Assembly: GCA_037576195.1 (NCBI GenBank)
Contig: CM075102.1
Coordinates: forward strand, 28,640,745 to 28,704,744
Reading direction: 5' to 3'
DNA: 64,000 bases
From: Phytoseiulus persimilis
Taxonomy: Eukaryota > Arthropoda > Arachnida > Mesostigmata > Phytoseiidae
The position numbers were made by a program, and so were the translations under genes. Below are positions 11,430 to 23,700 of this stretch, one piece after another; position 1 is the stretch's first letter, and every line of letters begins with the position of its first letter. Below the pieces are notes generated by a model that worked only from the letters and a program-made list of their open reading frames with translations, ran no database searches and had not been told where the DNA came from.

Positions 11430-12250
11430 CGGGGACGCTCATTGCAAAATTGCTCTGAGAGAAGCGAATTAGTGATAGAACCGAGGAATCGCCAGATAAT
11501 CAGCTGTTCTGTTATTTTGGCTCGTTGACTCTTGGAGTTCGTAGAGGTGAGTTTGGAGGGACGCTTCAATGAGTGTTCAAGCTTGTGCTGTTGTGAGTAC
11601 ACCCTGGTGATCGGGGTCGCTACGTCGGTTGTTCAATATCGCGAGTGCCTATCTCGCGAACGGAACGCAAGACCGAGCAGCCCGCAAGGCGGTGACTGGA
11701 GAGGTTAATTCGCATCATTCACCGTTACCCGCAGATTGTTTTCCTGGAAGTGGAATGTTGTTGCAACATTTTTGGGAAGTGAGGTATCCCCCGAGGCAAG
11801 AAAGCTCCTTCTTGGAAGTGCAGAAGGGCACATTTTTATGGCTGTGGGTTCTATTCGTGGTTTTCGAGTGCAATTATTTCGGAAGCGCTCTCTTTTTGGA
11901 GCGTGGGCTCAACGAGGGGTTACAAAGTACTCGTGAAGATCTCCGCGGGAGACCCCTGAGGGAAGGCACTGCGCCTTCGTCTTCCATCCCCGTTGGAGGA
12001 AAACAAAGACACATGGACAACAGGAGACAGGGGCCACGTCGGTAACAATGTTTGTAAACATTGGATTTCGTGTGCGTGCGAGTGAATTGTTGCGTATAGT
12101 GCCTGCTATGACATCATCCGACTGCTACTCCTGTTGGTCGATGTTCAACAAAGCGGGCGTTTGTTCGGCCTTGACTGACGATCCACAACTGGCTGCACTG
12201 GCGAGAATGGGGAGCGGAAGTCGCCATGAAGCTTCAGACCATTGACTGGT
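11430..12250. other. no gene recognised
   Basis: Open frames at 11629-12045 and 12048-12245 on the plus strand are composition-driven and lack motifs or clear splice sites. Confidence 0.3.
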
Positions 12251-12258
12251 TACATTTT

Positions 12259-12453
12259 TCAATGAATTGATATTGGGTCGAAACTCTCGGAATCCGGGAA
12301 CCCTTTCTTATGGGCTGGCTCAAAGCGTTCCGATTCAGTCAGGATAACCACGACCAATATCAGAATGATTCCGAATATCAAGGCCTTGGTGCCTCGAGCT
12401 GGTTGGCGTTGGATGTCGAGACTAGATTCCTCGCAGGGTCGGTCCAAGAACAT
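12259..12453 (-). CDS. possible small single-pass membrane protein (64 aa)
   Basis: The minus-strand ATG at 12453 opens a 64-aa frame with a hydrophilic N-terminus, one strong membrane helix (ALIFGIILILVVVIL) and an acidic tail ending FDPISIH. The frame is open further upstream, so it could instead be the last exon of a larger tail-anchored or type I protein. The family is not recognised. Confidence 0.35.
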   Translation of the reverse strand: MFLDRPCEESSLDIQRQPARGTKALIFGIILILVVVILTESERFEPAHKKGFPDSESFDPISIH

Positions 12454-12847
12454 TGAATTTCTCTCCTCCGAGAGCGAGTTGGGCAGAGTCCATGAAACCG
12501 CAGCTAGAGATTTCAGGAACACGACTAGAAACTGTTCGAACTACATGATTGCCCGAAACGAAACTTAGTTCTATCCTCGTGTCAGGGATAGAAAAATTAT
12601 CCCGTGATCAAGGGCTCGTATGAGGAACGCGGCGAACAATGGCTCAGTCATGTGGGATTCGTATTCGCAAAGTAACGCCCGAGCAAGCCGTGACTCCGAC
12701 TCTCAGTCAGATGATCTAGAACTATATGGGACAGGGATGGTGGGTGCATCGACTTCCCGCATCTTGATACGGTCGGCCGTCTCTTCTCGCTTCTCTCGAA
12801 TGATTTGTTCACCAACTCTCGTCGCTTCTCGCAGACAATCACTAGAC

Positions 12848-13280
12848 ATGAGTGACTCATCAACTACGACGGGAATCGAGATACCAGGCAGTCAGTACAG
12901 GGCCGGACTCAAAGAAGGTCAATCCAAAGGTCCATCAACGCCACCGAACACTCCGCTGTCATCGTCCCTGAATCCGAATCTCATCTCCAAATCCTGGTTC
13001 ACGGAGCAATTCCATCGGTGAGTTCGGCCGAGTCCAGATTTTGGGTCGATTCTGGTATTCTATCCCCTCGAACTGACCGACATGAAAGGATTCGAAGTTG
13101 ATGTTCCGGCGAGGATTACCCCGGCGGATCGCAGCAGTATTCGCCCGTGTTGAGTCCCATACAAATACGATGCCGACCGAATATTTCAGGCAGATGATGA
13201 TACACACGCAGTCAGGTCTGGAAGAGAACCTTGAGACGGAAAAATCAATCGAATCAACCAGCGAGGATAAGACAACCTGA
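12848..13280 (+). CDS. small two-exon protein (86 aa), unrecognised
   Basis: Exons 12848-13017 and 13190-13280 join at GTGAGT and TTTCAG in matching phase to a whole number of codons. The product is soluble and polar. It has a Ser/Thr/Pro-rich middle (KGPSTPPNTPLSSSLNPN), a compact motif across the junction (SKSWFTEQFHRQMMIHTQ) and an acidic C-terminus (EENLETEKSIESTSEDK). Multiple SP/TP sites suggest phosphorylation. A good acceptor (TTCTCGCAG) just before the ATG implies a 5' UTR intron or an upstream coding exon. I do not recognise the family. Confidence 0.45.
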
Positions 13281-13284
13281 AGCC

Positions 13285-15030
13285 AAGGCTCTCCTCCGCC
13301 GCCAATCGCGTCGTTATCCTAGGATTTTGCAATTCCTCCCCCGTCGCATGAAGCGATGGTTGTAACTCGACCACTTTTAGAGCTTGAATATACCTGGAAC
13401 AGCAGCGATCCCGATCAGGGTTTTCGGGCAGTTGTTGACCGTTTCTTCCCGTGGTTGCTGTTCGTACAAGATCGCCTAATGACCATGTCCGCGCCAGTGT
13501 CTCCTTCTCGCGTCACGCGGTGAGCGACAAAGTCATCATCGACTGTTACTGTCGGAACGAAACCGAGGATGTTCCGTCAAGTCGGGTGCAGGTCCGGAAC
13601 GGGTGTTCCGAGATGGAAATCGAGATCTCTCACAGGAATCGAAGTGTGTCAAAAATTATGAGTCGGTTTCGCATCGGGTCGAGTTCCACGGTGCGTAGTC
13701 TACAAAACTCTGAGTGAGGCCTCCGAATCCTGCACTCACTTCCGCCGCAGTGAGTTCCGCACTCGCGACCGCCCCTGACCCGCTCACGTCGAGAGTCGCA
13801 TGAGGATGAAAACTCTTGAATTTGAACCCGTTCCGGGCTCTTCAAATACAATTGTCTTGAAATGTACATGATCGTGAAAGTTCTCTGTGCGGGTGCAACG
13901 CTGTAAACTATTGTAGGTTGTTGATGGTAGTCATCATTAAGATTTCCGACACATACGGGAGACGAATCGATGAAACAGAGAATTAAGGGAATCGTTGCAC
14001 GGTTGGGAGAGAATCTGTAATTTCAATTGAATGGGTCTCAGCGCTCAAGGCCCTTGTGGGATGGTTTGTCAATCCCGTTCTGTCGACCGAGATGCCCCAA
14101 CCCTCAATTCGCGTAATAAATGATGCGTTTTTAGTCAGCCGCGTCACCTCATGTGGTGCTTCGAGGATCCTCACGATCTCCAAGCGGGAGCTTCGAGCAG
14201 GGCCGCGTAGATGCCCTGCAGTTGGACAAGGAGGGACTGCTGGTCGACTGTCGAGTCGATACGCTCCGTCGATTCAAGGGGCCGACTCTCTATCGAAGGG
14301 TGGAATCTCTGGTGAATCATTGGTTAGTCAACGCGACATTGATCCTAAGCATCCGTAACCCTCGCCATTCAAGTTGTTGATCGTCTGGGTTTTGTGCAGA
14401 TGCGGAGGAGTCACATGCCAGGTTTCAGAGTGCCAGAGAAAGTTTATCATCGTGTTGCTCGACTCGCTCGAGAAAAATGAAGGGTCGATTATTGCACTCA
14501 ACCGGATCAAAGCATCGACCTAAGCCTACCGTTCAAAATATCTGTTTTCGTCGAGAAATCGATATGTGTAGAGTGTGGAAGCTGCAGCGCTAGCGGGGAA
14601 GCGTTCTTGCCCCTGCCTACAAAAAACGCTTCTGATCGTTGCGCAGGGCTCCGTTGGAATGGTCGTCATCATCATCATTGGTTGGTGATCGCACCAGATC
14701 GGATCGAACACGCTTCAGAGAGTTGGTCGAGTGCCGGAGTATGAGACTGTAAACAGGGCTTCTCGAGTGCTGTTCAGGACGATCACATCAACCCGTCACA
14801 CGTTGTGATAAGACGCGATGATCGTTGTACAGCTTTGCGTTGACGACCAAGGTCTTTGATGAGTTGACTCCCCGGGAGCCGTTCTCGAGACGTGGTGCCG
14901 GGTCCTGATTCTCCGACGATTTTCTATTGAATGAACAGCAGCATTGTGCTTGTGAGTCGAGCGTTTTAAAGTTCGAGCGTTTGCTCCCAGCATCGGACTC
15001 AGTTCTTGGCTGACTCGGCGTCCGTGAGGG
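13285..15030. other. ambiguous coding-like frames on both strands
   Basis: Near 14180-14300 both strands translate to protein-like helical sequence (plus: GRVDALQLDKEGLLVDCRVD; minus: STERIDSTVDQQSLLVQLQG), and 14399-14470 is open on the plus strand. I cannot decide which, if any, is real. Confidence 0.3.
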
Positions 15031-15035
15031 AAGTC

Positions 15036-16595
15036 ATGGCCTTTCCTGGAATGCCACTCGCCGGAATCGTCCTGCTCACCGCCGCGCTCCGCACAAGTCG
15101 CGCCGTTGACTCCTCGGAGTTTCCCGAACGGGCTGCCGACCCCTTGAGTCCCGTTGAGAAACGCACGACGCCTCTGGAAATCGAAATTAATTTCATCCTC
15201 GAAGGCTTCAACGACTTCCGGCCCATCGAGATGGATTTCGAAATGGATCTCAGCATCAACATCACATGGAAATTGAGGAAGCCGGTTTGTGAGAGATATG
15301 AGCACGAGCTCGTGAATGATGGAGTCAACATCAGTGCCGATGGGGCTCTGGTGATTCCGCCTCGGAGACTGACGAAAAGTATCTACTGGCTCCCCGATCT
15401 GTTCCTAGTGGAGGCGAAAAGCGCTGAAATGTCGTCCGATACGATTTACACGACGAACGGCAAATTCAAAAGGCTTCGCGATTGCTCCGAGGCCACGATG
15501 ATCGTCTTATCGAAGCAAAAACTGGTTATCAGTTGCCAACTCAACCTGGTTACGTTCCCGTTCGATGAACACCGATGCCCACTAACGATTCGCAGCTTCT
15601 CGCATGGCAACGAAACCTTACGGCTGGCCAAATCTCCCAAGGTCCCCGTCCTGCGGCTCGGGAACAACCGTCTCCAGGAGTTCTCTTTCAGCGCCGATGT
15701 CACAGTGATCGAGAACGATATCAGCTGGTTCGAACCTCGCACCGCTTACAGCATCGTGAGGATAGACCTATGCTTCAAAAGGAAAATGCTGAACGTCATT
15801 CTGACAGCGTTCTTCCCCAGCTCCGCGATTGTGATCGTCGCTCTGCTGGCTTATCTGATGGATGTGAATTCTACATACGAAAGAGTGGTGCTAACTATGA
15901 CCACACTGCTCACGCAGTACAGCCTCATCACGGTGGTGAAATCGTTCCTCCCGCCGATGTCGTTCATGACCCGCGTCGACGTGTTCATGTACGTTTGCCT
16001 GCTTCTCAACATGGTGATGGTCGTCGAGTGTGCCCTAATTGACAAAATGAACACGGACGAGAAAGAACGATTGCTCACAGAACCAGAACGGATCGGCTTC
16101 GAGCTCGACGCGAAGTCGTCTGCACCCGGGAACGATGGGAGGGGGCAGCGCGGAAAGGGCCATCGTCGCTCCTTCGATTCCAGACCCCCTGATACGGAAT
16201 TGGATCCCCTTCGGAAGAGCACGATACCTCTCGAACCGGAGACGTCGTCGACTGTTCCGGAACAGATCACTTTGGACCCAACATTGAGGCAGCGGCTGTC
16301 GGGAACGTTCTGCGGAAGGAAGAAAAATCGAGTGAGTCCGTTCCCAAGGCTCATCACCCCGTGGTCGAAGCCCGCCGATCCCGTGTTGAAGAGACCAAGA
16401 ATCAGGCCCGCCACTCGAAACTCTGTCTGCGCGAAGCAACTGTTCCTGAACATCAAGGGAGCAAGAGCGGAGCGGGTCGACAGAGTTTTCAAGATTGTCT
16501 TGCTGTGGACATTCCTCGGATTTCAACTCGGCTTCTGGGCTGTGCATTTCAACTTCATGTCCGGTCTTCGGTTGTTCCCTGAAATCATTCCATGA
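15036..16595 (+). CDS. Cys-loop ligand-gated ion channel subunit, intronless
   Basis: One exon encodes 519 aa from ATG 15036; upstream in-frame codons lack an ATG. There is a signal peptide (MAFPGMPLAGIVLLTAALRT). The extracellular domain has ILEGFNDFRPIEMDFEMDLS and WLPDLFLVEAKS. The Cys-loop is C167 to C181 with exactly 13 residues between (FPFDEHRC). M1 is NVILTAFFPSSAIVIVALLA. M2 is ERVVLTMTTLLTQYSLITVV, M3 is DVFMYVCLLLNMVMVVECAL, a basic Pro/Ser-rich M3-M4 loop of about 130 residues follows, and M4 is FKIVLLWTFLGFQLGFWAV. The overall pattern is of the GABA/glycine/histamine-gated group at the plasma membrane. At the selectivity filter, where anion channels have Pro-Ala-Arg, it reads Tyr-Glu-Arg (Glu at -1'), a cation-channel feature. 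The ligand cannot be told. Lack of introns suggests a retrocopy or a lineage-specific expansion. Confidence 0.92.
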   Translation: MAFPGMPLAGIVLLTAALRTSRAVDSSEFPERAADPLSPVEKRTTPLEIEINFILEGFNDFRPIEMDFEMDLSINITWKLRKPVCERYEHELVNDGVNISADGALVIPPRRLTKSIYWLPDLFLVEAKSAEMSSDTIYTTNGKFKRLRDCSEATMIVLSKQKLVISCQLNLVTFPFDEHRCPLTIRSFSHGNETLRLAKSPKVPVLRLGNNRLQEFSFSADVTVIENDISWFEPRTAYSIVRIDLCFKRKMLNVILTAFFPSSAIVIVALLAYLMDVNSTYERVVLTMTTLLTQYSLITVVKSFLPPMSFMTRVDVFMYVCLLLNMVMVVECALIDKMNTDEKERLLTEPERIGFELDAKSSAPGNDGRGQRGKGHRRSFDSRPPDTELDPLRKSTIPLEPETSSTVPEQITLDPTLRQRLSGTFCGRKKNRVSPFPRLITPWSKPADPVLKRPRIRPATRNSVCAKQLFLNIKGARAERVDRVFKIVLLWTFLGFQLGFWAVHFNFMSGLRLFPEIIP

Positions 16596-16599
16596 GGGT

Positions 16600-17741
16600 T
16601 ATCAGGCCGAATCTTCGGGGGAGGGTCGCTTTCTACCTTCCGCGCGTCCTCTAGTTGTTGGGCTTGCGCTGTTCATCGGACAATTTCAATCAATGAACGG
16701 GTGCCCGAAGTAAACCTCAAATTGTTCGCCGGCTACGCTCTGGCCATGCGAGCAAGGGGAAGAATGGACACCGACGCGTGCGCTATTTGCAGGACACCTT
16801 CTCAATTTTCAGCATTGAATCCACGGTTCAGTTCGACTTGCGGCTGAGAGTCCGAGAGGCTCCTGGAACCCGCATCCCGTCAGAGGCTGGAAGACGAGCA
16901 AACAAGCGAACTTCCGTTCGGGCGAGCGGTTGTCCTGATATCGCTGCGCGCAGGGAACAGGGCTGGCGCCAAAGAGACTCGGATGAGTGCTGAGAGCGAA
17001 GACGGAGTGGGTGATCTCTACGGACGTGGTCGGGATTCGTAGAGCAGGAAGAGTCACGATACCGATGGGAGAGTTGAGAGGCTCATCATCGCCTTGTGGT
17101 GTGAACTTTGTGATAGTCCTGTCGCTAACGATGAGCAGTTGGAAGCCCGCCCTGGATACAAGCGCCTCGACATCCCCCGATCCACGAAACGAAGAAACCG
17201 AGAACAGAACTAGAGTTCAAATTTTGATCGGAAATTCCAGTGATAGAAAACAATCTTTCTCGGTCAAGCTATGATTTATTCTCGCGACGACCCGAACAAA
17301 CATCGGTCTCAACCGACCCAGTCATGTGGCATTCACTTGTCTACAAGTTTACTCTGAGGAACGAAGCTCAATAAATAAACACTTGGATTGCCCCAAACTA
17401 CAAGGAAAAACTACCTAGCCTCTTCGTCGTCATGGTTGCTCGGAATTCGGAAGGGAGCACCAACGAATTCTCTCAAGTTCTAACTAAGAAATATCAGCTG
17501 GACACGAAATAGGTACCAGATTTTACAGAATGCCGTATCTACACAGAAGACGCACTCCAGAAACTAGTTATTTACATGGAAATATACATTTTCTCTCCTT
17601 CTACGGCAGCGCGAAGGCTTACGATCGCAGATCCTTCTATACCACAAAACACGAGTGGCGTTTGGACCACTAGCTGATCATCCTTGACTTTCAGGCTCTT
17701 GGATTCACAGTGCTCTGACTCGGTGATGTTTGATCCGATCG
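16600..17741. other. intergenic / 3' UTR of the channel gene
   Basis: No coding exon recognised. AATAAA at 17370-17375 could end a long channel 3' UTR. The part above about 17400 probably includes the tetraspanin 3' UTR on the minus strand. Confidence 0.4.
17370..17375 (+). promoter_or_regulatory. candidate poly(A) signal of the channel gene
   Basis: AATAAATAAA, 775 nt downstream of the channel stop codon on the same strand. It is an AATAAA on this strand within reach of that stop, but the distance is long. Confidence 0.35.
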
Positions 17742-20700
17742 TCACTGGATCATGACCGCCATGCTGCAGCTCAGAATCATCGCCAGAAGTATAAGCGACG
17801 CGACTGCTAATCCGACGCCCGCCAGAGTCTCCGAATGGGCTTCGACGAAATCTCGAACCTTCGTGTGGCAGTTCTGCAAGGACACAAGTGATTCATACGT
17901 CAGTAATGCTATCATTGGGGACTACTCTTCGACTTCGATGATGATTATATCTCCGGAGCGGCAAAGTTCCAGCAGTTCGACGACCATATATTATCTCCCT
18001 CAGACTAGATATGCAACGACTGCGGGACGCTCACGCGCACAATAGCTTTTCTGTGGTCGCGAACGTCGTGATATTCAGAAGGCTTATGGCCGCGTATCGC
18101 GTTCAGCGAATCTTTTCCTCAGCCAAGCCATTTATCATCGCTGGATCTCCTGTAATCGCCCCCTATCGAATGACAAAACTGTCATCCACTATCCCTGTGC
18201 AGCCGACACGCTACGAGTTCCGCAAGCGTGAATTCTGAACATCGGACTCGTCAGCTGGTCACTCAGTCGCTTGTTCTGGCTGTCGTCGGCGCACAATCAA
18301 AGTCTATGATTTGGAATAAATTCAATATTTCAAAAGAAACCGTCTCTGCTGTCGGTGCGGCGGCTGCGGTGACGATGCGGTGCTGACTGCCGCAGCATCG
18401 GCGAGGCTCTTTTCTAGGCGACCTTCGGTGGCGATTTTTTCTCCAAGAAAAGCGACTCCGTAGCCCCCACCAGCGAGGAAAGTTTATCTCAACATTTCAA
18501 ACAACTGTTTCGGAATTTCAAACCACGAACAACAGAAGCCGTTTCAGATCCGCTCGCATCAAGCAGTGCGGCTGTTGGGAGGAATTTGTGAATTCGACAT
18601 AAAAACAAGTTGCCGCATTACCAAGCCGGGCAGCTAGCGAGCTGGTCCGTCACACAGACAGACGGAAAGTTCCTTCCGTCTTGGATTCAACATCGTCATT
18701 CAGTCTTGGGCGCGAATAGATGCTCAGAATGGAACCAGTGCGATTCACATCGTGTTTGTTCTTCTTTTTCGTCTGTTCCCGTCAAGGCTGTCCAGGCTGG
18801 GGTGGATACCTCTAGGTATAAAACATCTCGGACGCGCTCCATCGAATACAAAACGTCGTCGGGATTGTTTAAAACGCGCGTACCACTGCGAGAGGGGAGA
18901 ATTTTGGTTCTGCTAATTTCGTCCACGCTCCGCTGGAGTGCTCCGAAAATCGCGGAACACCGCATTGCTTGTCGCCTGCTCCGCCGCTTGTTGTGAAGAT
19001 TTTTATGCGGTCGGTGATCCTCTCTGTTTTTTCATCCATTTCGTTCACGCCCTCCATGTCTCAGGTACAATGTGCGGGAAACCTAGATGCTCTGCTGAAT
19101 AACGCTCTCAGACAGCACAAACACGTCTGCACAACGACAGACGCGTAAGAAGACTCGAATTTCATGAGAGTTCCTCACTCGCAGAGGCAATCTCAGGATT
19201 GCTGTATTGTGCGCCGAACCGGTGCATTACAGCTCCTTTTTGGTTGCGCCTAGTCGCCTCTTGGCACTTCGCGTTTTCTGTAATAACGGGTGGCTTTCGT
19301 ACCCATCAGCGCCTGGGGGCGAATGCGGTAACAGTGGCGCGTATTTCGTGGCGATTACGGATTCCGCCCGTGGGCATTTGATAGTCGGTCGATGCCCCCG
19401 GCTACTACAAAGGTTATGTCACCGAGCGTTTTCAATCACCGTTGCCTCCTAAGGGCCACTCATAGTTGCGGCCAGAACGAGAATCCAGCCTACAAGAGAG
19501 CTTTCTCCTGCTCAAGAGCAAGGTCGTCTGAATCTCCTCGGTTTCTAATTTTCAGTGCATCGTTGTCGAGGATTTCCCCACGGAGCGTGCGGATGTGCCA
19601 GAGCTCGATGCCAGGGTAGGGCTCGAGACGCGATCATGGCCCAAGCTGGTCCGAACGGAACCATCGATCCCCAGACGAATACTTCTACTTCTGAATTTTC
19701 GGAGGAATCCGGATGGCAGCGCGGTCGCAGAAATCCGACTAATTGCAACATCGAGGATGACATCACAGAAAGTTTCCGATCCCCTCGGAATGACGCAGCG
19801 GTTTTCAACCTCCGCAGCGGAGCTTAGCAAGGCTAAGCCGTCTCCGGACTGAACCGCATTGAGAAAAAATCGGCGGATTTTCTGCGACGAAATAAAGTGC
19901 CGTTCGATCGAAGGAGTTTCGCGTACAATACGTCATTGGAACGCGTGAGGCACGCCTAGCTCACGATTCTCACAAAAACACGCGCGAACTCACTCACTCA
20001 TTCACTCGCACACATTTCAGTGCTGAGCGCTTCGGGAAGCGAACGACGTTCATATATTTCTGGTCAATTTTGCGGTCAAAATATTTTCGATTCCACCCCC
20101 TCGCCTTGGTGATTTTTCGCGTCCATTCATTCGCTTCTTATTTTTCTCGCGTTCTTCATTCGCCGACATTCCGTCCAATCGTCCCAACTTGATTAAAGCT
20201 CTCCTGCCCGATCGATATGATACGCCCGCGTCCCGTCAGACGTCGTCCATCGTCGTTACAATTCTGTACCCCAAACTTCTCGTCGATCGGTCTCTTTCGG
20301 TTGTTGTAGATGGACTTCGGAACCCACGAGAAGGTATGTCCATAGCAAAACTGACGATTTGTGATCGCAAACGATCACAATGACCAGCAACGAAAGCTAC
20401 AAACGCCTCTCGGAACTGGTGTATCCGGGCGAGAAGAATCTACGATTTCTCCGCGTTCAGCTGCCTTGCTTCGCGGAGGAGCATCGCAAGTTGCGATTCG
20501 CAACTCAGTTGTTGATGAAGACACAGCCCACTCTCGGAGCACCCGGAAGTATTAGAGGATGCTCGGGGGTTCGAAGAGAGTTCCGAGAAATTCTCAATCG
20601 GCCCAATATTCTCCGCTCCCTCCAGAGACAGAGCAAGTCATATGTATTGGGAAACTTTCACTTTCTGTGCCTGAATTCACCGAACCACGCCAACGGACAA

Positions 20701-23700
20701 CGTGCCACGAGGCATCGAGCGGAGCATTCGAGCGTTGACCGATGCACATGATTCCATTAAGCACGCGTTCGATTCGGAAGAGTTTGGGTTCTTCTCCACT
20801 GAAGGGATTTCCTTTACATTAACATCGAGACGTTGAGATATCTCGATCTGGAATTCGCCCCCATGCATTCGGCGATATCCCCAACCGCCGCAGTGGTGCT
20901 GGTGGTGGCGGTGCTGTTGGTGGCAAATACGACGACGTCGACAACAACAGCGTGTTACGCGGCAAGTACCTGTACTTCAAGGGCATCTTAAAGAAAGCGA
21001 GCTTTTAAAGCCCAGAACTACGACGACAAACACTACCCGGGGTCGTTGTTACCGCCGCGTAGCCACTCGCAGCGGCTCTCGGATAGCTTTGTAGGTTATC
21101 GAAGGAATCGTTTGCTTTGAAAGATCTACATTGAGCCAGAAAGTGCTTCGGCTCCCCAACTTTCTTCTGCGACATCAGCGCGAAAAGTCACGATGGCATT
21201 GATCGCTACCTCTCAGCACGAGTGTTTTGCTGTTGTGGACAGCAGAGCTTTCACTATTCCAGCCCCACAACTAATCAGACAAGAGGAACATTGAGGCGGG
21301 ATTACTTACGTCCATGTAGGTGCTGGCCTCCGACGGGCTGGCCTGGCACTCCGGAATGTAGTCTTTCCGGACACAGCACGATTCAGGTACCTGCAAAGAC
21401 GATAAGCCAGGGATCAGCCGTGGTTCGGTGTGTTCCCAGCTCTGAACTCTCCGCCGAGCAGTTCCCGCCGAGGTCTCGGTGGAATCCGCGGATTCTAGGG
21501 CTACCTTGAATAGGGGGAGCGTTTACCTGTTTCCCGTCGTTAAAATGAATGTTTTGGAGCCAAATCTGATAGGGCTTCTCGTTGGGGATCTGACTCAGCA
21601 CGCCGCAGCATTTGAACTGGAATACAAGCTTGCGTCAGCCAAGTTCTCAACGGTCATCGACGAGAGTGCACGGACGTTGCTCGATAACGACGTTCCAACA
21701 CGAGTCCAGAACAACGAAATCGTCCGGAATACTAACATGCTGCTGGACGGCGTCCCAAGCTTTTGTGACGGCGGTATCATTGCCGTACGCCGGAATGGTC
21801 ATCACCATTTCTTGGTACATCCGCTCGCCCACCTTCGAAAGAACAACAAAATGAGACACTCTCCATCAACAGCAATCCATGCATTGTTCGGTCGGATTCT
21901 CTTTCTTCGCAGCTCACCTCGTTACGGAAAACGTATCCGAGGATTCCGCCGACTAGTAGGACAACGAAGATCATGAAGAGTATCCCGAAGAACTGGAAGA
22001 GAATATCCGGGACGTAAGTTTGAGGCTTTGCTGGATATAATTCATCGTGGCCGAAAGTCGGCGATCGGATCATGGCGAATGTTTCCCCGCTGCTCGATGG
22101 CGAGAGGTCGTTTTCGCGGCGCTGCGAATTGTCTTTGATACTGAATGACGCCGCGTGGAGCCTAGCACGTAGCTCCGAATTTTCTGCAGCGAAGATAGGG
22201 CGGCAGCTTCTTCTCCTTGCGCACAGTCACGTCACCAACAGAACCCTCACAACTTGTTCGCGCTGTTAGCCCGGTATCCAATATAGCGATTCCGTGAATT
22301 CTCGGCTGCTCGCAGGGGTGACCACCGATTCAAGTTGCGATACAAGAGGAAAAATACGTAGACCAGGTACAGTATCACCGGAGATGAGCACCGCGGCAGT
22401 GAATTATCATCGGTGTCGGAGCTGTTATCAACAGGAAACTCTCCTGAGAAGAATCTCCTCCGAAGGTCTTTTTTGCTCAGAAAATAAATCTCGTCCGAAA
22501 GTCGGCCCCACGGACAGTTACCCTCCGGAACATGACATTCTCAAAGTCGGACGAGAGCGCACAAAGCGGTATCCCGAGTGCGGTGCCGAAGAGGGGCGGG
22601 TTCGGTACTCAGAATTTCGTGAGGACACCGATTCGAGGGATAGACGCTCCTCAGGTTGAAACGGTTTCCTTCGACTCGGAATCATTTGAAGCTGGCGAAG
22701 ACTACTCCTACGCGGTCGGTTGTGTATATAACCGGCTTCCCATACATCCATGGTCTGCCCCTGACGCCGCGGCACGTGTTTGCTGTTGGGGAAGGCTCTC
22801 GACTCATCCAAGAAGTGAGAGAAAATCGACGAAAATCAGAAGGCGAAAACGTGTAATGGAAACCTTCGCTAGCGTGTTGAGACGCCGTCGATTATTCGAG
22901 CGTTTTTTGGCGGGCGCTTGGCACGAAAGCCAACGAATTCTTTCTTCCCATTCCGAATCTATCCGACAGAAATATGTCGTAGACGATCCGTCAGGCGAAC
23001 GAATCTCAAGAATTTCCCGCGTCGGCTCCCTCGTCGGGGAGACATAAGGTAGAGCGCAGTGGTTTTCGATGTCCAGTATTGGGATGATGGTCGCTTTGAG
23101 GATGATTCCGGAGGAGGCCATGGGCAGAGAAGCTCAGCTGGGTGAGCATCACAGACAAATGAACTCGGTTAACGATCGTGCAGATCGAGCTAACGACTTG
23201 AACGGACGTACATATACCTTTACCAAGCGGTGGAATGGGAGCTCTGCCAGGATATCTCAACCAAAAATGATTCATACTCCTTCCGTGGGATCGGCGGAGT
23301 CTGCTCGGCGGAATCTCGATCACCTTGGAAAAGGTCTGGCTACGAATATTGCTACTGTGGTCACTTCGGATGCCAAAGCGCCGGTACCGACAGCAAATCG
23401 GAACCGCGAAAGATACAGCCACGGGAGCGAACTGTCCACTTGGCAGCCACCGCCTTTGTCTGAACGCATCGCACGGCAGGATCGTAAGCCGACGTGCCAA
23501 GCGACCAGTTAGCGAGTCGTTCGTTCGGGAGGGCCAAGGAGTAAAGCAGTCTATCAGTCAGCTGGCGGGCTGTCAGTTGAATCGACGCTGAAAGTGCGAA
23601 AGGCCCCCACGCTGCATCGTATACGCCCTGACCGATGTTCTTTTCCAAAGTTCAGCTCAACACGTTTCTTGGTTGAGGACAGAGAAGTTTCACTTCAACT

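Noticed and set aside
14150-14510. Protein-like frames on both strands upstream of the channel
   Set aside because: Plus and minus translations are equally plausible and neither joins to a neighbour with clean splice sites, so no CDS was called.
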